Assembly: GCF_014489635.1 (NCBI RefSeq)
Contig: NZ_CP060828.1
Location: 6,222,001-6,286,000, forward strand
Direction: 5' to 3'
Length of the DNA stretch: 64,000 bases
From: Streptomyces roseirectus
Lineage (GTDB): Bacteria; Actinomycetota; Actinomycetes; Streptomycetales; Streptomycetaceae
A program made the translations under genes and the position numbers. This document shows, one piece after another, positions 43,681 to 53,007 of this stretch. The notes below the pieces were generated by a model. The model had not been told where the DNA came from. It saw only the letters and a program-made list of their open reading frames with translations, and did no database searches. Position 1 is the stretch's first letter. Every line of letters starts with the position of its first letter.

Positions 43681-44736
43681 CTAACTGGTGCGCAGGTAGC
43701 GGGGGTTGGCGGGCAGGTACGGCCTGGAGTCCCCGCCCATCGTCGGCGCGAGCCACCTGTCGTACGCCGTCTGCCAGCCGCCCGCACGGTACTGCGCCAG
43801 CACCTGGTTGACGCGGCGCACCAGGTCGTCCGCGTCCTTCCTCATCATCACGCCGTAGTAGTCCTCGGTGAACGGCTTCCCCTTCAGCTCGACCGTGGGG
43901 TCCTGCGCGGCCTGGCTCGCCGCGAGCGCGCCGTCCGTGATCACCGCGTCCGCCTCGCCGAGCTGGAGCCGCACCAGGCAGTCGAGCTGGTTCGGCACGA
44001 TGAGCGGCTTGACGCCGAACTTGCCCTCCTTCAGGTCCGCCTCGGTCGTCGAACCCGCCGCCGCGCACACCGTCCTGCCCCTGAGGCTGTTGTCGAAGCC
44101 GGTGAGGGCCAGGGACTTGGCGGCGAGCACCTGCTGGCCGGTCCTGAAGTACGGGGCGGAGAACGCGACCTCCTTCAGCCGCGCGCACGTGATCGTCGTC
44201 GTCCGGACGACCATGTCGACCTCGCCGCTGCGGACGGCGCCGATCCTGCGGTCCGTCGGGATCGCCTTGAACTGGACCGCGTTCCGGTCGCCGAGGATGT
44301 TCTGCGCGATCGCGTGGACCAGGTCGATGTCGAAGCCCTCAAGGGCCGCGCCCTGGTTGTTCGGGTTGCGGTAGCCCCAGCGGTAGCTGTTCTGGTCCAC
44401 GCCGACGACGAGTTTGCGCTGCTCGCCGGTGCGGGCCTTGATCGCCGCGATCGTCGGACCGTCCGCCGCGCTCGGCGCCAGCGTCTGCGCCTCCGGGCTC
44501 ACGCAGGACTCGGCCGCCGGTGCCGTGCGGGCGGCCGGGGTGGAGTCGAGGCCGCTGTCCCGGTGCTCCCGCGCGAGGGGGAGCAGGAGGGCGACGGCCA
44601 GGGTGAGGACGCCGACGAGGGCTGCCATGGCGGTGACTCCGCCCCAGCCCCTGAAACGGAACCGCACGGCCGTGCTCCCTTCTGTGCGCGGGGTCGGAGT
44701 CTGTGTGCCCGGCGTCCGGGGGGTCGGTGTGGTCAT
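43681..44736 (-). CDS. GlnH-like solute-binding sensor protein
   Basis: A 351-residue family 3 amino-acid-binding protein. The N-terminus has a Thr/Pro-rich cytoplasmic tail and one hydrophobic anchor (about 33-54), with no lipobox cysteine. The binding domain shows VGVDQNSYRWGYRN, GFDIDLVHAIAQNI and AVRSGEVDMVVRTTT. In mycobacteria GlnH senses aspartate/glutamate outside the cell and signals to PknG through GlnX; this gene and the next match that pair. No ABC permease genes are nearby, which supports sensing rather than transport. Confidence 0.87.
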   Translation of the reverse strand: MTTPTPRTPGTQTPTPRTEGSTAVRFRFRGWGGVTAMAALVGVLTLAVALLLPLAREHRDSGLDSTPAARTAPAAESCVSPEAQTLAPSAADGPTIAAIKARTGEQRKLVVGVDQNSYRWGYRNPNNQGAALEGFDIDLVHAIAQNILGDRNAVQFKAIPTDRRIGAVRSGEVDMVVRTTTITCARLKEVAFSAPYFRTGQQVLAAKSLALTGFDNSLRGRTVCAAAGSTTEADLKEGKFGVKPLIVPNQLDCLVRLQLGEADAVITDGALAASQAAQDPTVELKGKPFTEDYYGVMMRKDADDLVRRVNQVLAQYRAGGWQTAYDRWLAPTMGGDSRPYLPANPRYLRTS

Positions 44737-46058
44737 CGGAACTCCGACAGCCTGCGGCCGATGCCGAGGACCGCGCCCGCCGCGCCCAGGACGGCGAGGA
44801 CGCCCGCGCCGACCGGGAGCCCGGAGAAGGCCGAACGGCCGTCCCGCGCGGCCTCCTTGAACTCGGCCTGCTCGTGCGTGAGCGCGCTCTGGAGGCTCTT
44901 GTCGACGGCGTCGAAGGACTGGCTGGTGGGCTCGGTGGAGCCGATCACGCGGGCCAGGGCCTCCTCGTAGTCGCCGTTCAGGTCCTGCGCGCGGGCCGCC
45001 TTGTGACGGGTCTGCCACTCGGCCACGCTCTTGTTCGCCGCCTCGACCGGGGCCTCGCCCTGCCCGTCGTCCGCGTAACTGCCCGCGCGGGCGAGGTCGT
45101 TCACGAGGTTCGCCATCTCCCGCGTGTACGCCTCGTCGTACTTGTCCTTGCCGTCGACGGTCTCCGCGCCGCGCGACACGAGCGTCAGGTTCTCGTTGCC
45201 GCGGGCCTTCAGGGCGGCGATGTGCGCGTTGTGCAGCGCCTCCAGCGAACGCACGCCGTTCTTCTGCGAGCCGTTCAGCTCCACGCGGGCCACGCTGTGC
45301 CCCGCCGCCAGCCACAGCAGGACGACCGCGGCGGCGGCCGACGCCGCGACCAGGCCGGGGTTCAGGAGCCGGTTCGTACGCCGGTACTCGCGCAGTTGCG
45401 CGCCCGCGAGGACCGCCAGCGCGAGGGCGCCCAGCGCGATCGCCGCCCACGGGTACGCCTTCGCGTCCGCGTAGTCGGACTTCAGGCGGGCGTTCTCGCC
45501 GTCGTACAGGCTCTGCGCGGCCGGCAGCATCTCGTCCTGCATCTTCTGGTTCGCGTACCGCAGGTAGGCGCCGCCGACGGGGAAACCCATGCGGTTGTAC
45601 GTACGCGCGCGCTCGACGAGGCCCTTGTAGACCGGGAGCGCGGTGTTCAGCGTGGTGATCGCCCTCGCGGAGGGGGAACCGGGCTCGGCGCTCGCCGCCG
45701 CCGTGACCAGCTGTTTCGCCGCCGTCGCGATGTTGTCCTCGTACCGCGTGCGGGCCTGCGGCGTCTCCTGGCCGCCCGCCAGGAACGCGCTCGACGCGGC
45801 GGTGTTCGCCTCCGCCAGCGCGCGGTAGATGTCCGCCGCGTCCGAGGTCAGGGGCTGGCTCTTCAGCAGGACGTCGTCCGCCGCGTCCGCCCTGTCGGTC
45901 ATCTGCCACGCCGTCACCGCGCCGAACACGATCACGAGGGACGCGATGACCGCGCCGATGATCCTCAGGCGCCCCGGTTCCGTCGTCGCCGCGCGCCTCA
46001 GGCGCTCACTGTTCTCCGCCCACGCGCTCCGCCGCCCGCCCACATCCGGCCTCACCAC
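44733..46058 (-). CDS. GlnX-like membrane signal transducer
   Basis: A 441-residue membrane protein, first gene of the operon. GTG 46058 is chosen because GGGGGAGG lies just upstream. The topology is: short cytoplasmic tail, TM near 33-51, extracytoplasmic helical domain, two central TMs (WAAIALGALALAVLAGA; VAASAAAAVVLLWLAAG), second extracytoplasmic helical domain, and a last TM near the C-terminus. This four-helix, two-helical-domain form matches mycobacterial GlnX (Rv0412c type). It overlaps glnH by ATGA. Confidence 0.85.
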   Translation of the reverse strand: MVRPDVGGRRSAWAENSERLRRAATTEPGRLRIIGAVIASLVIVFGAVTAWQMTDRADAADDVLLKSQPLTSDAADIYRALAEANTAASSAFLAGGQETPQARTRYEDNIATAAKQLVTAAASAEPGSPSARAITTLNTALPVYKGLVERARTYNRMGFPVGGAYLRYANQKMQDEMLPAAQSLYDGENARLKSDYADAKAYPWAAIALGALALAVLAGAQLREYRRTNRLLNPGLVAASAAAAVVLLWLAAGHSVARVELNGSQKNGVRSLEALHNAHIAALKARGNENLTLVSRGAETVDGKDKYDEAYTREMANLVNDLARAGSYADDGQGEAPVEAANKSVAEWQTRHKAARAQDLNGDYEEALARVIGSTEPTSQSFDAVDKSLQSALTHEQAEFKEAARDGRSAFSGLPVGAGVLAVLGAAGAVLGIGRRLSEFR

Positions 46059-46348
46059 TGCCGACCTCCCCCATGGTCCCGTCCCGCCGCAAGTATCACC
46101 GCCCCGCCGCCCACCGCGCACCGGGCTTCACTGGATCTTGATCGCTTCGTGTCACCACCTGCGCATGAACCCTGTGCCCATGAATACGCGGGGGACGGGT
46201 GTTCGGTTCCTTTTGGGAGGTGGGGAAGGGGGAATTTGGGGGTAATTTGAGGGTCGCCCTGAGAAGCCTCACAGGGTGGCCCGGCGGGCTCCGGTACTAG
46301 GTCTGGCGTCATGGCACAGGGCGGACGAGCGGTGCGGAGGTCGGGGCG

Positions 46349-46657
46349 CTGAGGTTCGTACGGGTCCGGCGTGCGGAGCCGTCGTGTCGTTGGGCGCCCG
46401 AGGACTTCGAGCCCGGGGTCCGGGACACGCTGCTCGGCGTCTTCGACCTGGGACACGGCGGGTACCGGCACTCCCTCGGCGAGCACCTGACCACCACCGA
46501 CGGCGACCTCCTCGTCCTCCACGAGGTTTGCCTAGACCCGGCCTGGCACGGCCTCGGCGCGATCCTCGTCTCCGAGACGGTCGCGCTGCGGGGTGCGCCG
46601 GCGGGGGAGTTCGGGGAGCTGTGCGACGCGTATCGCGAGGCTGGACGTTCCTTGTAG
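46349..46657 (+). pseudogene. Decayed fragment of an unidentified gene
   Basis: A frame open from 46301 to TAG 46655-46657 reads like real protein (RFVRVRRAEPSCRWAPEDFE; then GDLLVLHEVCLDPAWHGLG), the second part resembling the acetyl-CoA-binding region of GNAT-like actinobacterial proteins. There is no ATG or GTG start and no ribosome binding site, and the protein stops soon after this motif, so it looks like a truncated remnant. Confidence 0.45.
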
Positions 46658-46759
46658 ACGTGGCCGGCGACGATCGTCCGGGGCACGCGTCCCCGGAGTC
46701 CGTCCGCTGCTTACCGGCTCCCGTCCCGGAGTCCGTCCCCCTTACCGGATCCCGTCCCC

Positions 46760-47875
46760 TTACTTACCGGCCCCCGCCCCGGCCCCCGCGCCAGGCCCCG
46801 GTGCGGTGAGCGGTGTCGCCGCGTTCGACTGGGGCGAGTTCGCGTTGGAGAAGGCGGACGGGGCGGCGATGGTGTCGGAGGGGTCGGCCGGGGGTTCCTC
46901 CGGGGGAAGGGGGACGCCGCCGACGATGCGGATGTCGGCCGCGTCGAACGCCCGCTTGACCCGCCAGCGCAGCTCCCGCTCGACCGTGAGGGACTTGCCG
47001 GGCATGGTGCGGGCGGTGAGGTGGATGACCATGGAGTCGAGGAGGACGGAGTCGAGGCCGACGACGTCGATGGAGGACCAGAGGAGTTCGTTCCAGGGCT
47101 CCTCCTTGGACATGCGCTCGGCGACCTCGGTGAGGGTGGCCTTGACGCGGTCGAGGTCTTCCGTGGGCTTGACGGTGACGTCCACCCCCGCCGTCGCCCA
47201 GCCCTGCGACAGGTTCCCGATGCGCTTGACCTCGCCGTTGCGGACGTACCAGATCTCACCGTCGGCCCCGCGCAGCTTGGTGACGCGCAGCCCGACCTCG
47301 ATGACCTCACCGGTGGCGACCCCGGCGTCGATCTGGTCGCCGACGCCGTACTGGTCCTCGAGGATCATGAACACGCCGGACAGGAAGTCGGTGACGAGGT
47401 TGCGCGCGCCGAAACCGATCGCGACGCCCGCGACACCGGCCGAGGCGAGCAGCGGCGCGAGGTTGATCTGGAACGTCGCCAGCACCATCAGCGCGGCCGT
47501 CCCCAGGATCAGGAACGACGCGACCGACCGCAGGACGGACCCGATCGCCTGCGACCGCTGATGCCGCCGCTCCGCGTTGACGAGGAGCCCGCCGAGCGCG
47601 CCGTCCACCGACTCGACCGTCCGGTTCATGCGGTCTATCAGCTTGGTGATCGCCCGCAGGACGACCTTCCGCAGGATCACCGCGATGACGATGATCAGCA
47701 GCACCCGCAGCCCGATCGCGAGCCACGTCGACCAGTTCTGCTCGACCCAGCTCGCGGCGTTGGTCGCGCTCTCCTGGGCGTCCTGGAGCGTCGGCACGAT
47801 CACGGCGGGTGACTCCGACGGGGACGGCGACGGTGTCGGCACGGCGTCGGCGAGCAGGGCGGCGGACAGGGACAC
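46760..47875 (-). CDS. MscS-type mechanosensitive channel
   Basis: A 371-residue channel protein. GTG 47875 is preferred over the TTG 15 bp upstream because GGAGGT lies 7 nt before it. The pore helix is Gly/Ala-rich (LLASAGVAGVAIGFGARNLV), followed by the beta domain signature YGVGDQIDAGVATGEV, and an alpha/beta vestibule domain. The last 50 residues are disordered (Pro/Ala/Asn, ending in a GAGAGAGAGK run). It releases solutes on hypo-osmotic shock. Single gene. Confidence 0.93.
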   Translation of the reverse strand: MSLSAALLADAVPTPSPSPSESPAVIVPTLQDAQESATNAASWVEQNWSTWLAIGLRVLLIIVIAVILRKVVLRAITKLIDRMNRTVESVDGALGGLLVNAERRHQRSQAIGSVLRSVASFLILGTAALMVLATFQINLAPLLASAGVAGVAIGFGARNLVTDFLSGVFMILEDQYGVGDQIDAGVATGEVIEVGLRVTKLRGADGEIWYVRNGEVKRIGNLSQGWATAGVDVTVKPTEDLDRVKATLTEVAERMSKEEPWNELLWSSIDVVGLDSVLLDSMVIHLTARTMPGKSLTVERELRWRVKRAFDAADIRIVGGVPLPPEEPPADPSDTIAAPSAFSNANSPQSNAATPLTAPGPGAGAGAGAGK

Positions 47876-48160
47876 TGCGGATACCTCCAAGTACGGCGGC
47901 CCGAGGTCACGAAACGGTCACCGTACGGGCAGGCACACCACACTAACGGGGCATTGTGTGGAGGTCTGTCCGATCGGGCGGACAGAGACCTGTCTCACCC
48001 GTGCTTGAAGGCCCCCGGCGGCGGCAAGACATGGGGTGTGGTCGAAAACACTCCCAGCCCGTTACCGGGACATGGTGGCGCGTTCACCAGGCAAGAGGAG
48101 AGACTGCTAGCAGATCGTCCCGGCGCGAGCCACGCGCCGCCGACGCCCAAGGAGGCATCC

Positions 48161-48697
48161 GTGCCGCATGTCCTGGTCCTCAACGCGTCGTACGAGCCCC
48201 TCGGCGTCGTACCGCTCCGCCGCGCGCTCGTCCTCGTCCTGGAGAACAAGGCCGTCTCCTTGGAGGAATCGGGCGCCTTTCTGCACAGCGCGACCGTCAC
48301 AGTCCCCGCACCCAGCGTGGTCCGGCTCAAGCGATTCGTCCGGGTGCCCTACCGGGGCCCCGTCCCCCTCACCCGCCGCGCGCTGTTCGCGCGTGACGGG
48401 GGCCGCTGCATGTACTGCGGCGCCGTCGCCACCAGCGTCGACCACGTCATCCCGCGCAGCCGGGGCGGCCAGCACGCCTGGGACAACGTGGTGGCGTCCT
48501 GCCGCCGCTGCAACCATACGAAGGCCGATCGCCACCTCACCGAGATCGGCTGGCGCCTGCGCCACAAACCCGCCCCACCCACCGGCCTCGCCTGGCGCAT
48601 CATCGGCACCGGCCATAGGGACCCGCGCTGGCTGCCCTACCTGCGGCCCTACGGCGCGGACGACGCACTCGCCCGGATCGACGGCATATCAGCCTGA
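48161..48697 (+). CDS. HNH endonuclease
   Basis: A 178-residue protein starting at GTG behind AAGGAGG. It has the Cys4-HNH fold: CMYCG and CRRCN hold a structural zinc, and VDHVIPRSRGGQHAWDNVV with NHTKADR carries the catalytic His/Asn residues. This stand-alone type is widespread in Streptomyces and its biological role is unsettled; no methylase or phage genes are adjacent. A hairpin terminator follows. Confidence 0.92.
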   Translation: MPHVLVLNASYEPLGVVPLRRALVLVLENKAVSLEESGAFLHSATVTVPAPSVVRLKRFVRVPYRGPVPLTRRALFARDGGRCMYCGAVATSVDHVIPRSRGGQHAWDNVVASCRRCNHTKADRHLTEIGWRLRHKPAPPTGLAWRIIGTGHRDPRWLPYLRPYGADDALARIDGISA

Positions 48698-48715
48698 GAC
48701 CCGGGCTTTCGCATA

Positions 48716-48751
48716 CCTGCCCTGGGAATCCCCTCGCGTTCCCGGGGCAGG
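48716..48751. terminator. Hairpin between HNH and FtsX-like genes
   Basis: CCTGCCC-TGGGAA pairs with TTCCC-GGGGCAGG (one bulge) around TCCCCTCGCG. It lies between convergent genes and can serve both. Confidence 0.7.
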
Positions 48752-48785
48752 TGGTCTGAGGGCTGGAGGTTCTCAGGGCAACCCC

Positions 48786-50525
48786 CTACGCCTGACGTAG
48801 CTCCTCCGGGCGTACCGTCCGCCCCAGCAGCGGCAGGGAGGTCGCCGCCGCCAGCAGGCACGTCCCGTACACCCCGAGAGGGACCAGCACCATGCTGTAC
48901 GGGAGAGGTACGTCCGTAAGCTCCCCGTACCAGTAGCCGAGGAGCGCCCCGCCACCGCCGGCGAACAGGACGGCCGGTGCGAGCGGGAGCGCCGTCTCCA
49001 GCAGCAGCGCCCGCGCCAGGACCGAACGCGGCACCCCGGCGGCGACCTGCGCGGCGAGCCCCCGGCGCCGGCTCGCCAGCGACTCGGCGGACCCGACGGC
49101 GAGACCGGACAGGGCGATCAGCAGCGCGAGCCCGATGGCGGCGGCGGTGAGGTCGAGCCCGGCGAGGTAGAAGTCGTCGTCGGCGGCGTAACGGTGCTCC
49201 CCGAACCCGTCGACGAGGACGGCCCGGACGGCGACGTACCCGGTCCCGATGACGGTGATGAGCAGCACCGCCGCATGCGTACGGGCCGCCGCCCACGGGT
49301 CGTCGCGCAGCCGCTCGGCGGCGATGAGGACGGCGGCGGAGCGGGCGCGCGGCGCGAGGAACCCGCCGGCGAGCCGGGCCAGCGTCCCGGCCGTCGCCAC
49401 CGCACCGGCCCCGGCGACCGCGACCAGCAGCACCGCGAGCGGCGGCAGCAGCGAGGCCCGGATGTCACCGGTGAGCACCACGAACGTCAGCGAGAGGACG
49501 ACGGCGACCGTGCCGACGGCGAACATCCCGCCCCGCCCCTCCGGCCGCACCCGCCGCACCAGCCCCAGCGGCGACGCCACGACATGCCGCAGCGCGAACA
49601 CCCCCGCCCCGGCGCCGAGCAGCGGCACGGCCACCGCGACGACGGCCATGCCGGTCCATGTGTAGAGCGTCGCCCCCTTCCAGATGCTCGCCAGCACGGA
49701 CACGCAGACGGCACTGGCGGCCCCGGCACCCAGCAGACACGCCGGTCCGGTCTCCAGCGCGGCGATCCTGCGCACCTGCGCCGCCCCGGCCCCCGCGAGC
49801 CGCAGCCCCGCGAGCCGCCGGTCCCGGTGCACGGCCCCGATCCGCGCGCACTGCCCGAGGAACGCGAGGACGGGGATGAGGAGCAGCCCCAGCACGAAGA
49901 TGGTCCCCCGCCGCTCCCCGGGATCGTCGAACAGCCCGGCCGCGTACGGGATGTGATGCCGACCCCGCAACGAGTACAACGCGGCACCGACCTGCCCCAG
50001 CCCCGTCGCCAGCCCCGCCCCGACCGCGGTCAGCCCCACCCGCCACCACTCCCGCCGATCCGAACCCCGCAGAAGCGCCCAGGCGAGCCGGAGATCGGTA
50101 CGGAGGCCGGTGCGGGGGGAGTTGGCGGGGGCGGGGTGGTGACGGGGGTTGGTACGGGGGGAGTTGAGGCGGGGGGTGGCGGAACGGGCGGCGCCGGGGC
50201 GGGAGTTGGCGTGGGTGACGTCGCGATGGGAGCTGTCGCCGGAGTCGCCGCGAGGGTGGTGGCGGGCGGTGTCGTGGCGGGGGCTGCCGTTGGAGTCGTC
50301 GTGAGGGTCGTCGCGAAGGTTGTCGTGGTGACCGGCCTCGCGCGAACTGCCCTGACTGCCGCCCCGATTGCCGTCCTGAGCGCCGCTCCGGCTGCCGCCC
50401 TGAGCCTCGCCCCGAGCGATCTCCCGAGCGATTTCCCGAGCGGTGTCCCGAGCGCCGTTCCCATTCGCCCCCGTGACCCCCTCGTCAACTGCCTTGTCGT
50501 CGCGCCCCTTTCGGAAGTCGTTCAT
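48786..50525 (-). CDS. FtsX-like ABC permease with long hydrophilic N-terminal extension
   Basis: A 579-residue membrane protein of the MacB/FtsX permease type with about eight to ten TM helices. Its ATG overlaps the ATPase stop (ATGA), supporting the start, yet the first ~140 residues are a low-complexity Asp/His/Arg/Ser/Asn-rich segment (including REIAREIARG) before the first helix. Normal relatives begin almost directly with RLAWALLRGSDRREWW. Its partner ATPase is encoded immediately upstream and both are under a PadR gene. Confidence 0.85.
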   Translation of the reverse strand: MNDFRKGRDDKAVDEGVTGANGNGARDTAREIAREIARGEAQGGSRSGAQDGNRGGSQGSSREAGHHDNLRDDPHDDSNGSPRHDTARHHPRGDSGDSSHRDVTHANSRPGAARSATPRLNSPRTNPRHHPAPANSPRTGLRTDLRLAWALLRGSDRREWWRVGLTAVGAGLATGLGQVGAALYSLRGRHHIPYAAGLFDDPGERRGTIFVLGLLLIPVLAFLGQCARIGAVHRDRRLAGLRLAGAGAAQVRRIAALETGPACLLGAGAASAVCVSVLASIWKGATLYTWTGMAVVAVAVPLLGAGAGVFALRHVVASPLGLVRRVRPEGRGGMFAVGTVAVVLSLTFVVLTGDIRASLLPPLAVLLVAVAGAGAVATAGTLARLAGGFLAPRARSAAVLIAAERLRDDPWAAARTHAAVLLITVIGTGYVAVRAVLVDGFGEHRYAADDDFYLAGLDLTAAAIGLALLIALSGLAVGSAESLASRRRGLAAQVAAGVPRSVLARALLLETALPLAPAVLFAGGGGALLGYWYGELTDVPLPYSMVLVPLGVYGTCLLAAATSLPLLGRTVRPEELRQA

Positions 50526-51205
50526 GCCGCGACCCCCGCCGGCCTGACCGTGCCGTCGGCCATGTGGACCTCGCGGTCGGCGTATGCGGCGACCTGGGCG
50601 TCGTGGGTGACGAGGAGGAGGGCGGTGTTGGTGTCGCGGGCGGTGCGGGTGAGGGCGGTCATGACCTGCTCGGTGGTGAGGGTGTCAAGGGAGCCGGTGG
50701 GCTCGTCGGCGAAGACGACGCGGGGCTGGGTGATCAACGCCCGTGCGAGGGCGACGCGTTGGGACTGGCCGCCGCTCATCTCCCCGGGCCGCAGGGCCTC
50801 TTGGGCGAGGACGCCGAACCGCTCCAGCCACTCCCGGGCCTGCGCCCAGGCGCTGTCCCGGCGCCGCCCGGCGAGCAGCAGCGGCAGGGCGACGTTGTCG
50901 AGCGCGGTCAACTCCGGTATGAGCTGCCCGAATTGGAAGACGACGCCGAAGTCGCTGCGGCGCAGCTCGCTGAGCCGCTTGTCGCTGATCGCGTCCAGCC
51001 GTGTGCCGTCGTACACGACCGTCCCCTTCTCCGGCCGCACGATCCCCGCGAGGCAGTGCAGCAGCGTCGACTTGCCGCTCCCGCTGGTCCCCGTGACGGC
51101 GAGGATCTCTCCCGCCGCCAGCTCCAGCGAGGCGTCCCGCAGGGCGCGGGTCGGGCCGTACGTCTTGGCCAGTCCGAGCCCTGACAGAAGTGCGGTGTCC
51201 TTCAT
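50522..51205 (-). CDS. ABC transporter ATP-binding protein (LolD/MacB type)
   Basis: A 227-residue ATPase with Walker A GTSGSGKST, the FQFGQLIPELTALDNV Q-loop stretch, signature MSGGQSQRVALARAL, Walker B VVFADEPTGSLD and switch LLLVTHD. It works with the FtsX-like permease downstream. The ATG at 51205 overlaps the PadR stop by 4 bp, so PadR, ATPase and permease form one operon. Such systems often export peptides or drugs and are induced through PadR. Confidence 0.93.
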   Translation of the reverse strand: MKDTALLSGLGLAKTYGPTRALRDASLELAAGEILAVTGTSGSGKSTLLHCLAGIVRPEKGTVVYDGTRLDAISDKRLSELRRSDFGVVFQFGQLIPELTALDNVALPLLLAGRRRDSAWAQAREWLERFGVLAQEALRPGEMSGGQSQRVALARALITQPRVVFADEPTGSLDTLTTEQVMTALTRTARDTNTALLLVTHDAQVAAYADREVHMADGTVRPAGVAA

Positions 51206-51735
51206 CCGGCGTCGACCTCCGCGGTGAGTGTGGTGAGCCGGGCCCCCGTGGTGGTCATCCAACGGAGGTCGGCGTCAAGGTGGTTGAGGGCGTAGTCCGC
51301 CGACAGGACGGTCGCGAGGTCCGCGCCGGCCCCCGTCTTCACGGCGGTGAGCTCCCGCATCCGCGCCATGTGCGCGGTCCGCTGCGCGGCGAGGTAGGCC
51401 GCCGCGTCACCGCCGCTCAGGATCGAGACGACGACCTTGGCGAAGATCTCGTTCGCGACGAACGGCGCCGGCGGGGCGACCTCGGCCGCCCAGACGCCGA
51501 GCTCGTGGACCCCCTTCTCGGTGGCCCGGTACATCGTCCGCTCCGGCCCCCCGTCCGAGTCGGTCCCCTCCACCTCCGCGAGCCCGTCCCGCACGAGCCG
51601 CTGCAACGTCGTGTAGACCTGCCCGTACGCGAGCGGCCTGGCCTGCGGAAACCGCTCGTCATGCCGTCGTTTCAGGTCATAGCCGTGACTCGGGCCGGTG
51701 GCGAGCAGGCCGAGGAGGATGTGGCGGGTGCTCAT
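51202..51735 (-). CDS. PadR-family transcriptional repressor
   Basis: A 177-residue protein with the PadR winged helix (HILLGLLATGPSHGYDLKRR; LAYGQVYTTLQRLVRDGL) and a C-terminal helical dimerisation domain. Start 51735 gives the family's normal N-terminus. It is first in the operon and presumably represses its own promoter, where a palindrome lies 20 bp upstream. Confidence 0.92.
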   Translation of the reverse strand: MSTRHILLGLLATGPSHGYDLKRRHDERFPQARPLAYGQVYTTLQRLVRDGLAEVEGTDSDGGPERTMYRATEKGVHELGVWAAEVAPPAPFVANEIFAKVVVSILSGGDAAAYLAAQRTAHMARMRELTAVKTGAGADLATVLSADYALNHLDADLRWMTTTGARLTTLTAEVDAG

Positions 51736-51754
51736 GGCGGCCAGTATGCACCAC

Positions 51755-51764
51755 GTACATGTAC
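51755..51764. promoter_or_regulatory. Palindrome at the PadR promoter
   Basis: GTACATGTAC, a perfect 10-bp palindrome, lies 20 bp before the padR-like start, inside an AT-richer stretch. It is a likely operator for autoregulation. Confidence 0.5.
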
Positions 51765-51823
51765 TGAGTGAATAGTGGCCCATGCGTCGACCCCCGGAAG
51801 GGGGCCGTGCGGGTGGTGTGCGG

Positions 51824-52417
51824 TCAGGCCGGGAGCGTGCCGACGAGGACGAACTCGTTGTACGGGAAGACCTTGCCGACCGGGCGGGGGAAGGGGAAGG
51901 AGTAGGTGCGGGCGACGGCGACCTTCGCGGTCTCGGCGTGCTCGCGCAGCTCCTCGAAGCCGACGAAGCGCACGTGCGTGGCGTCCGTCTTGTAGCCCGC
52001 CTCCTGCGGGGTGATGAGGACGACCTTGCCGCCGGGCTTCACCAGGGGCAGGTACTGGGCGAGGACGTCGACAGCCAGCGCCTCGTCCATGTGCTCCAGG
52101 ACGTGCGCGCACAGCAGGCTGTCGAAGGAGCCGGGGCCGCAGTCGGGGGCCTCGGCGAGTTCGTCGGGGGTGTACGCGGTGAGGCCGCGCTCGCGGCATG
52201 TGGCGACCGAGTGCGCGTTGTGGTCCACGCCCACGCTCTGCGGCGAGCAGTTCAGCAGGTTCCGGCCGAGGCCGCAGCCGACGTCCAGGACTCTGCCCAG
52301 TTTCAGCCGCCGGAGGTTCCACCGGTAAGGGGCCTGAGTGGGCAGCAGCCGCTTGATTCCCGACGTCTCCAGGCGGGTGAGGCGCTTGGTGTAGTCGGCG
52401 GACCGGGTGTCTGACAT
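51824..52417 (-). CDS. Class I SAM-dependent methyltransferase
   Basis: A 197-residue methyltransferase: motif I VLDVGCGLGRNLL, acidic VGVDHNAHSV, motif post II FDSLLCAHVLEHM and KPGGKVVLITPQ. The substrate is unknown. It is a single gene; its start at 52417 follows from the conserved N-terminal length of these proteins. Confidence 0.85.
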   Translation of the reverse strand: MSDTRSADYTKRLTRLETSGIKRLLPTQAPYRWNLRRLKLGRVLDVGCGLGRNLLNCSPQSVGVDHNAHSVATCRERGLTAYTPDELAEAPDCGPGSFDSLLCAHVLEHMDEALAVDVLAQYLPLVKPGGKVVLITPQEAGYKTDATHVRFVGFEELREHAETAKVAVARTYSFPFPRPVGKVFPYNEFVLVGTLPA

Positions 52418-52782
52418 GGGCTCTCGCACGGGGTGGAGGGGAGGGGCGCGCGGAGCCGTTTGCGCAGGTGAGGGCCTTCGGCCCGCCGCGCCGCGGGCAT
52501 GCGGCCATGGGGTGATGGCCTGGCTGAAAACCGTTGTGTGGATGCTAGTGGCCAAAGGTGAGAACGGGAACCCGCCGTTCCGAAAGTCGTCGCACCCATG
52601 CTGCGGGGGTTTCGTGACCATGGCGTGAAATCGCAGTTCGCAGGGGTGTCGGCCGACGGAGGTCGGCGGCGGTTTTGGTGGCGCCGGCACGCCGGTGTCG
52701 CACGACAAGAGGCATGAGTGCGGGCCCCTGCCCTCCGAAGTCCAACTCTTCGGCGCGAGAGCCCTGTTGATGGTGTCGTTGC
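52418..52782. other. 365-bp non-coding region
   Basis: No gene is supported. It contains the promoter region of the methyltransferase and, at 52735-52753, a small hairpin CCGAAG-7 nt-CTTCGG that may terminate the minus-strand pair upstream of it. Confidence 0.45.
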
Positions 52783-53007
52783 TCAGTGGACGGTGCGGTT
52801 CACCAAGGGGAGGTGGCGGAGCATGAGCAGTCCACGGCTCTCGGTGCGCACGCCCGGCCCCGGGCCGGTGTAGTCCGCGCCCTCCTGGAAGACCATGGAT
52901 TCGCGCACGGCGATCTCGTTGGCCAGTCGTTCCACCTCGGCGGCGCCGGCTTTCGGGAGCCCGTTCAGCATGTCGTCCGCGAACAGCTCCCAGCGCCAGT
53001 CAGCCAC
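52783..53007 (-). CDS. Small protein of a toxin-antitoxin-like pair
   Basis: A 74-residue protein starting at GTG 53007, overlapping the preceding gene by 8 bp. It is compact and begins VADWRWELFADDMLNGLP, with a conserved-looking core (RLANEIAVRESMVFQEG). The size, overlap and gene order resemble type II toxin-antitoxin modules in Streptomyces, where a DUF6247-like protein is followed by a short toxin-like protein. This is only an inference. Confidence 0.6.
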   Translation of the reverse strand: MADWRWELFADDMLNGLPKAGAAEVERLANEIAVRESMVFQEGADYTGPGPGVRTESRGLLMLRHLPLVNRTVH

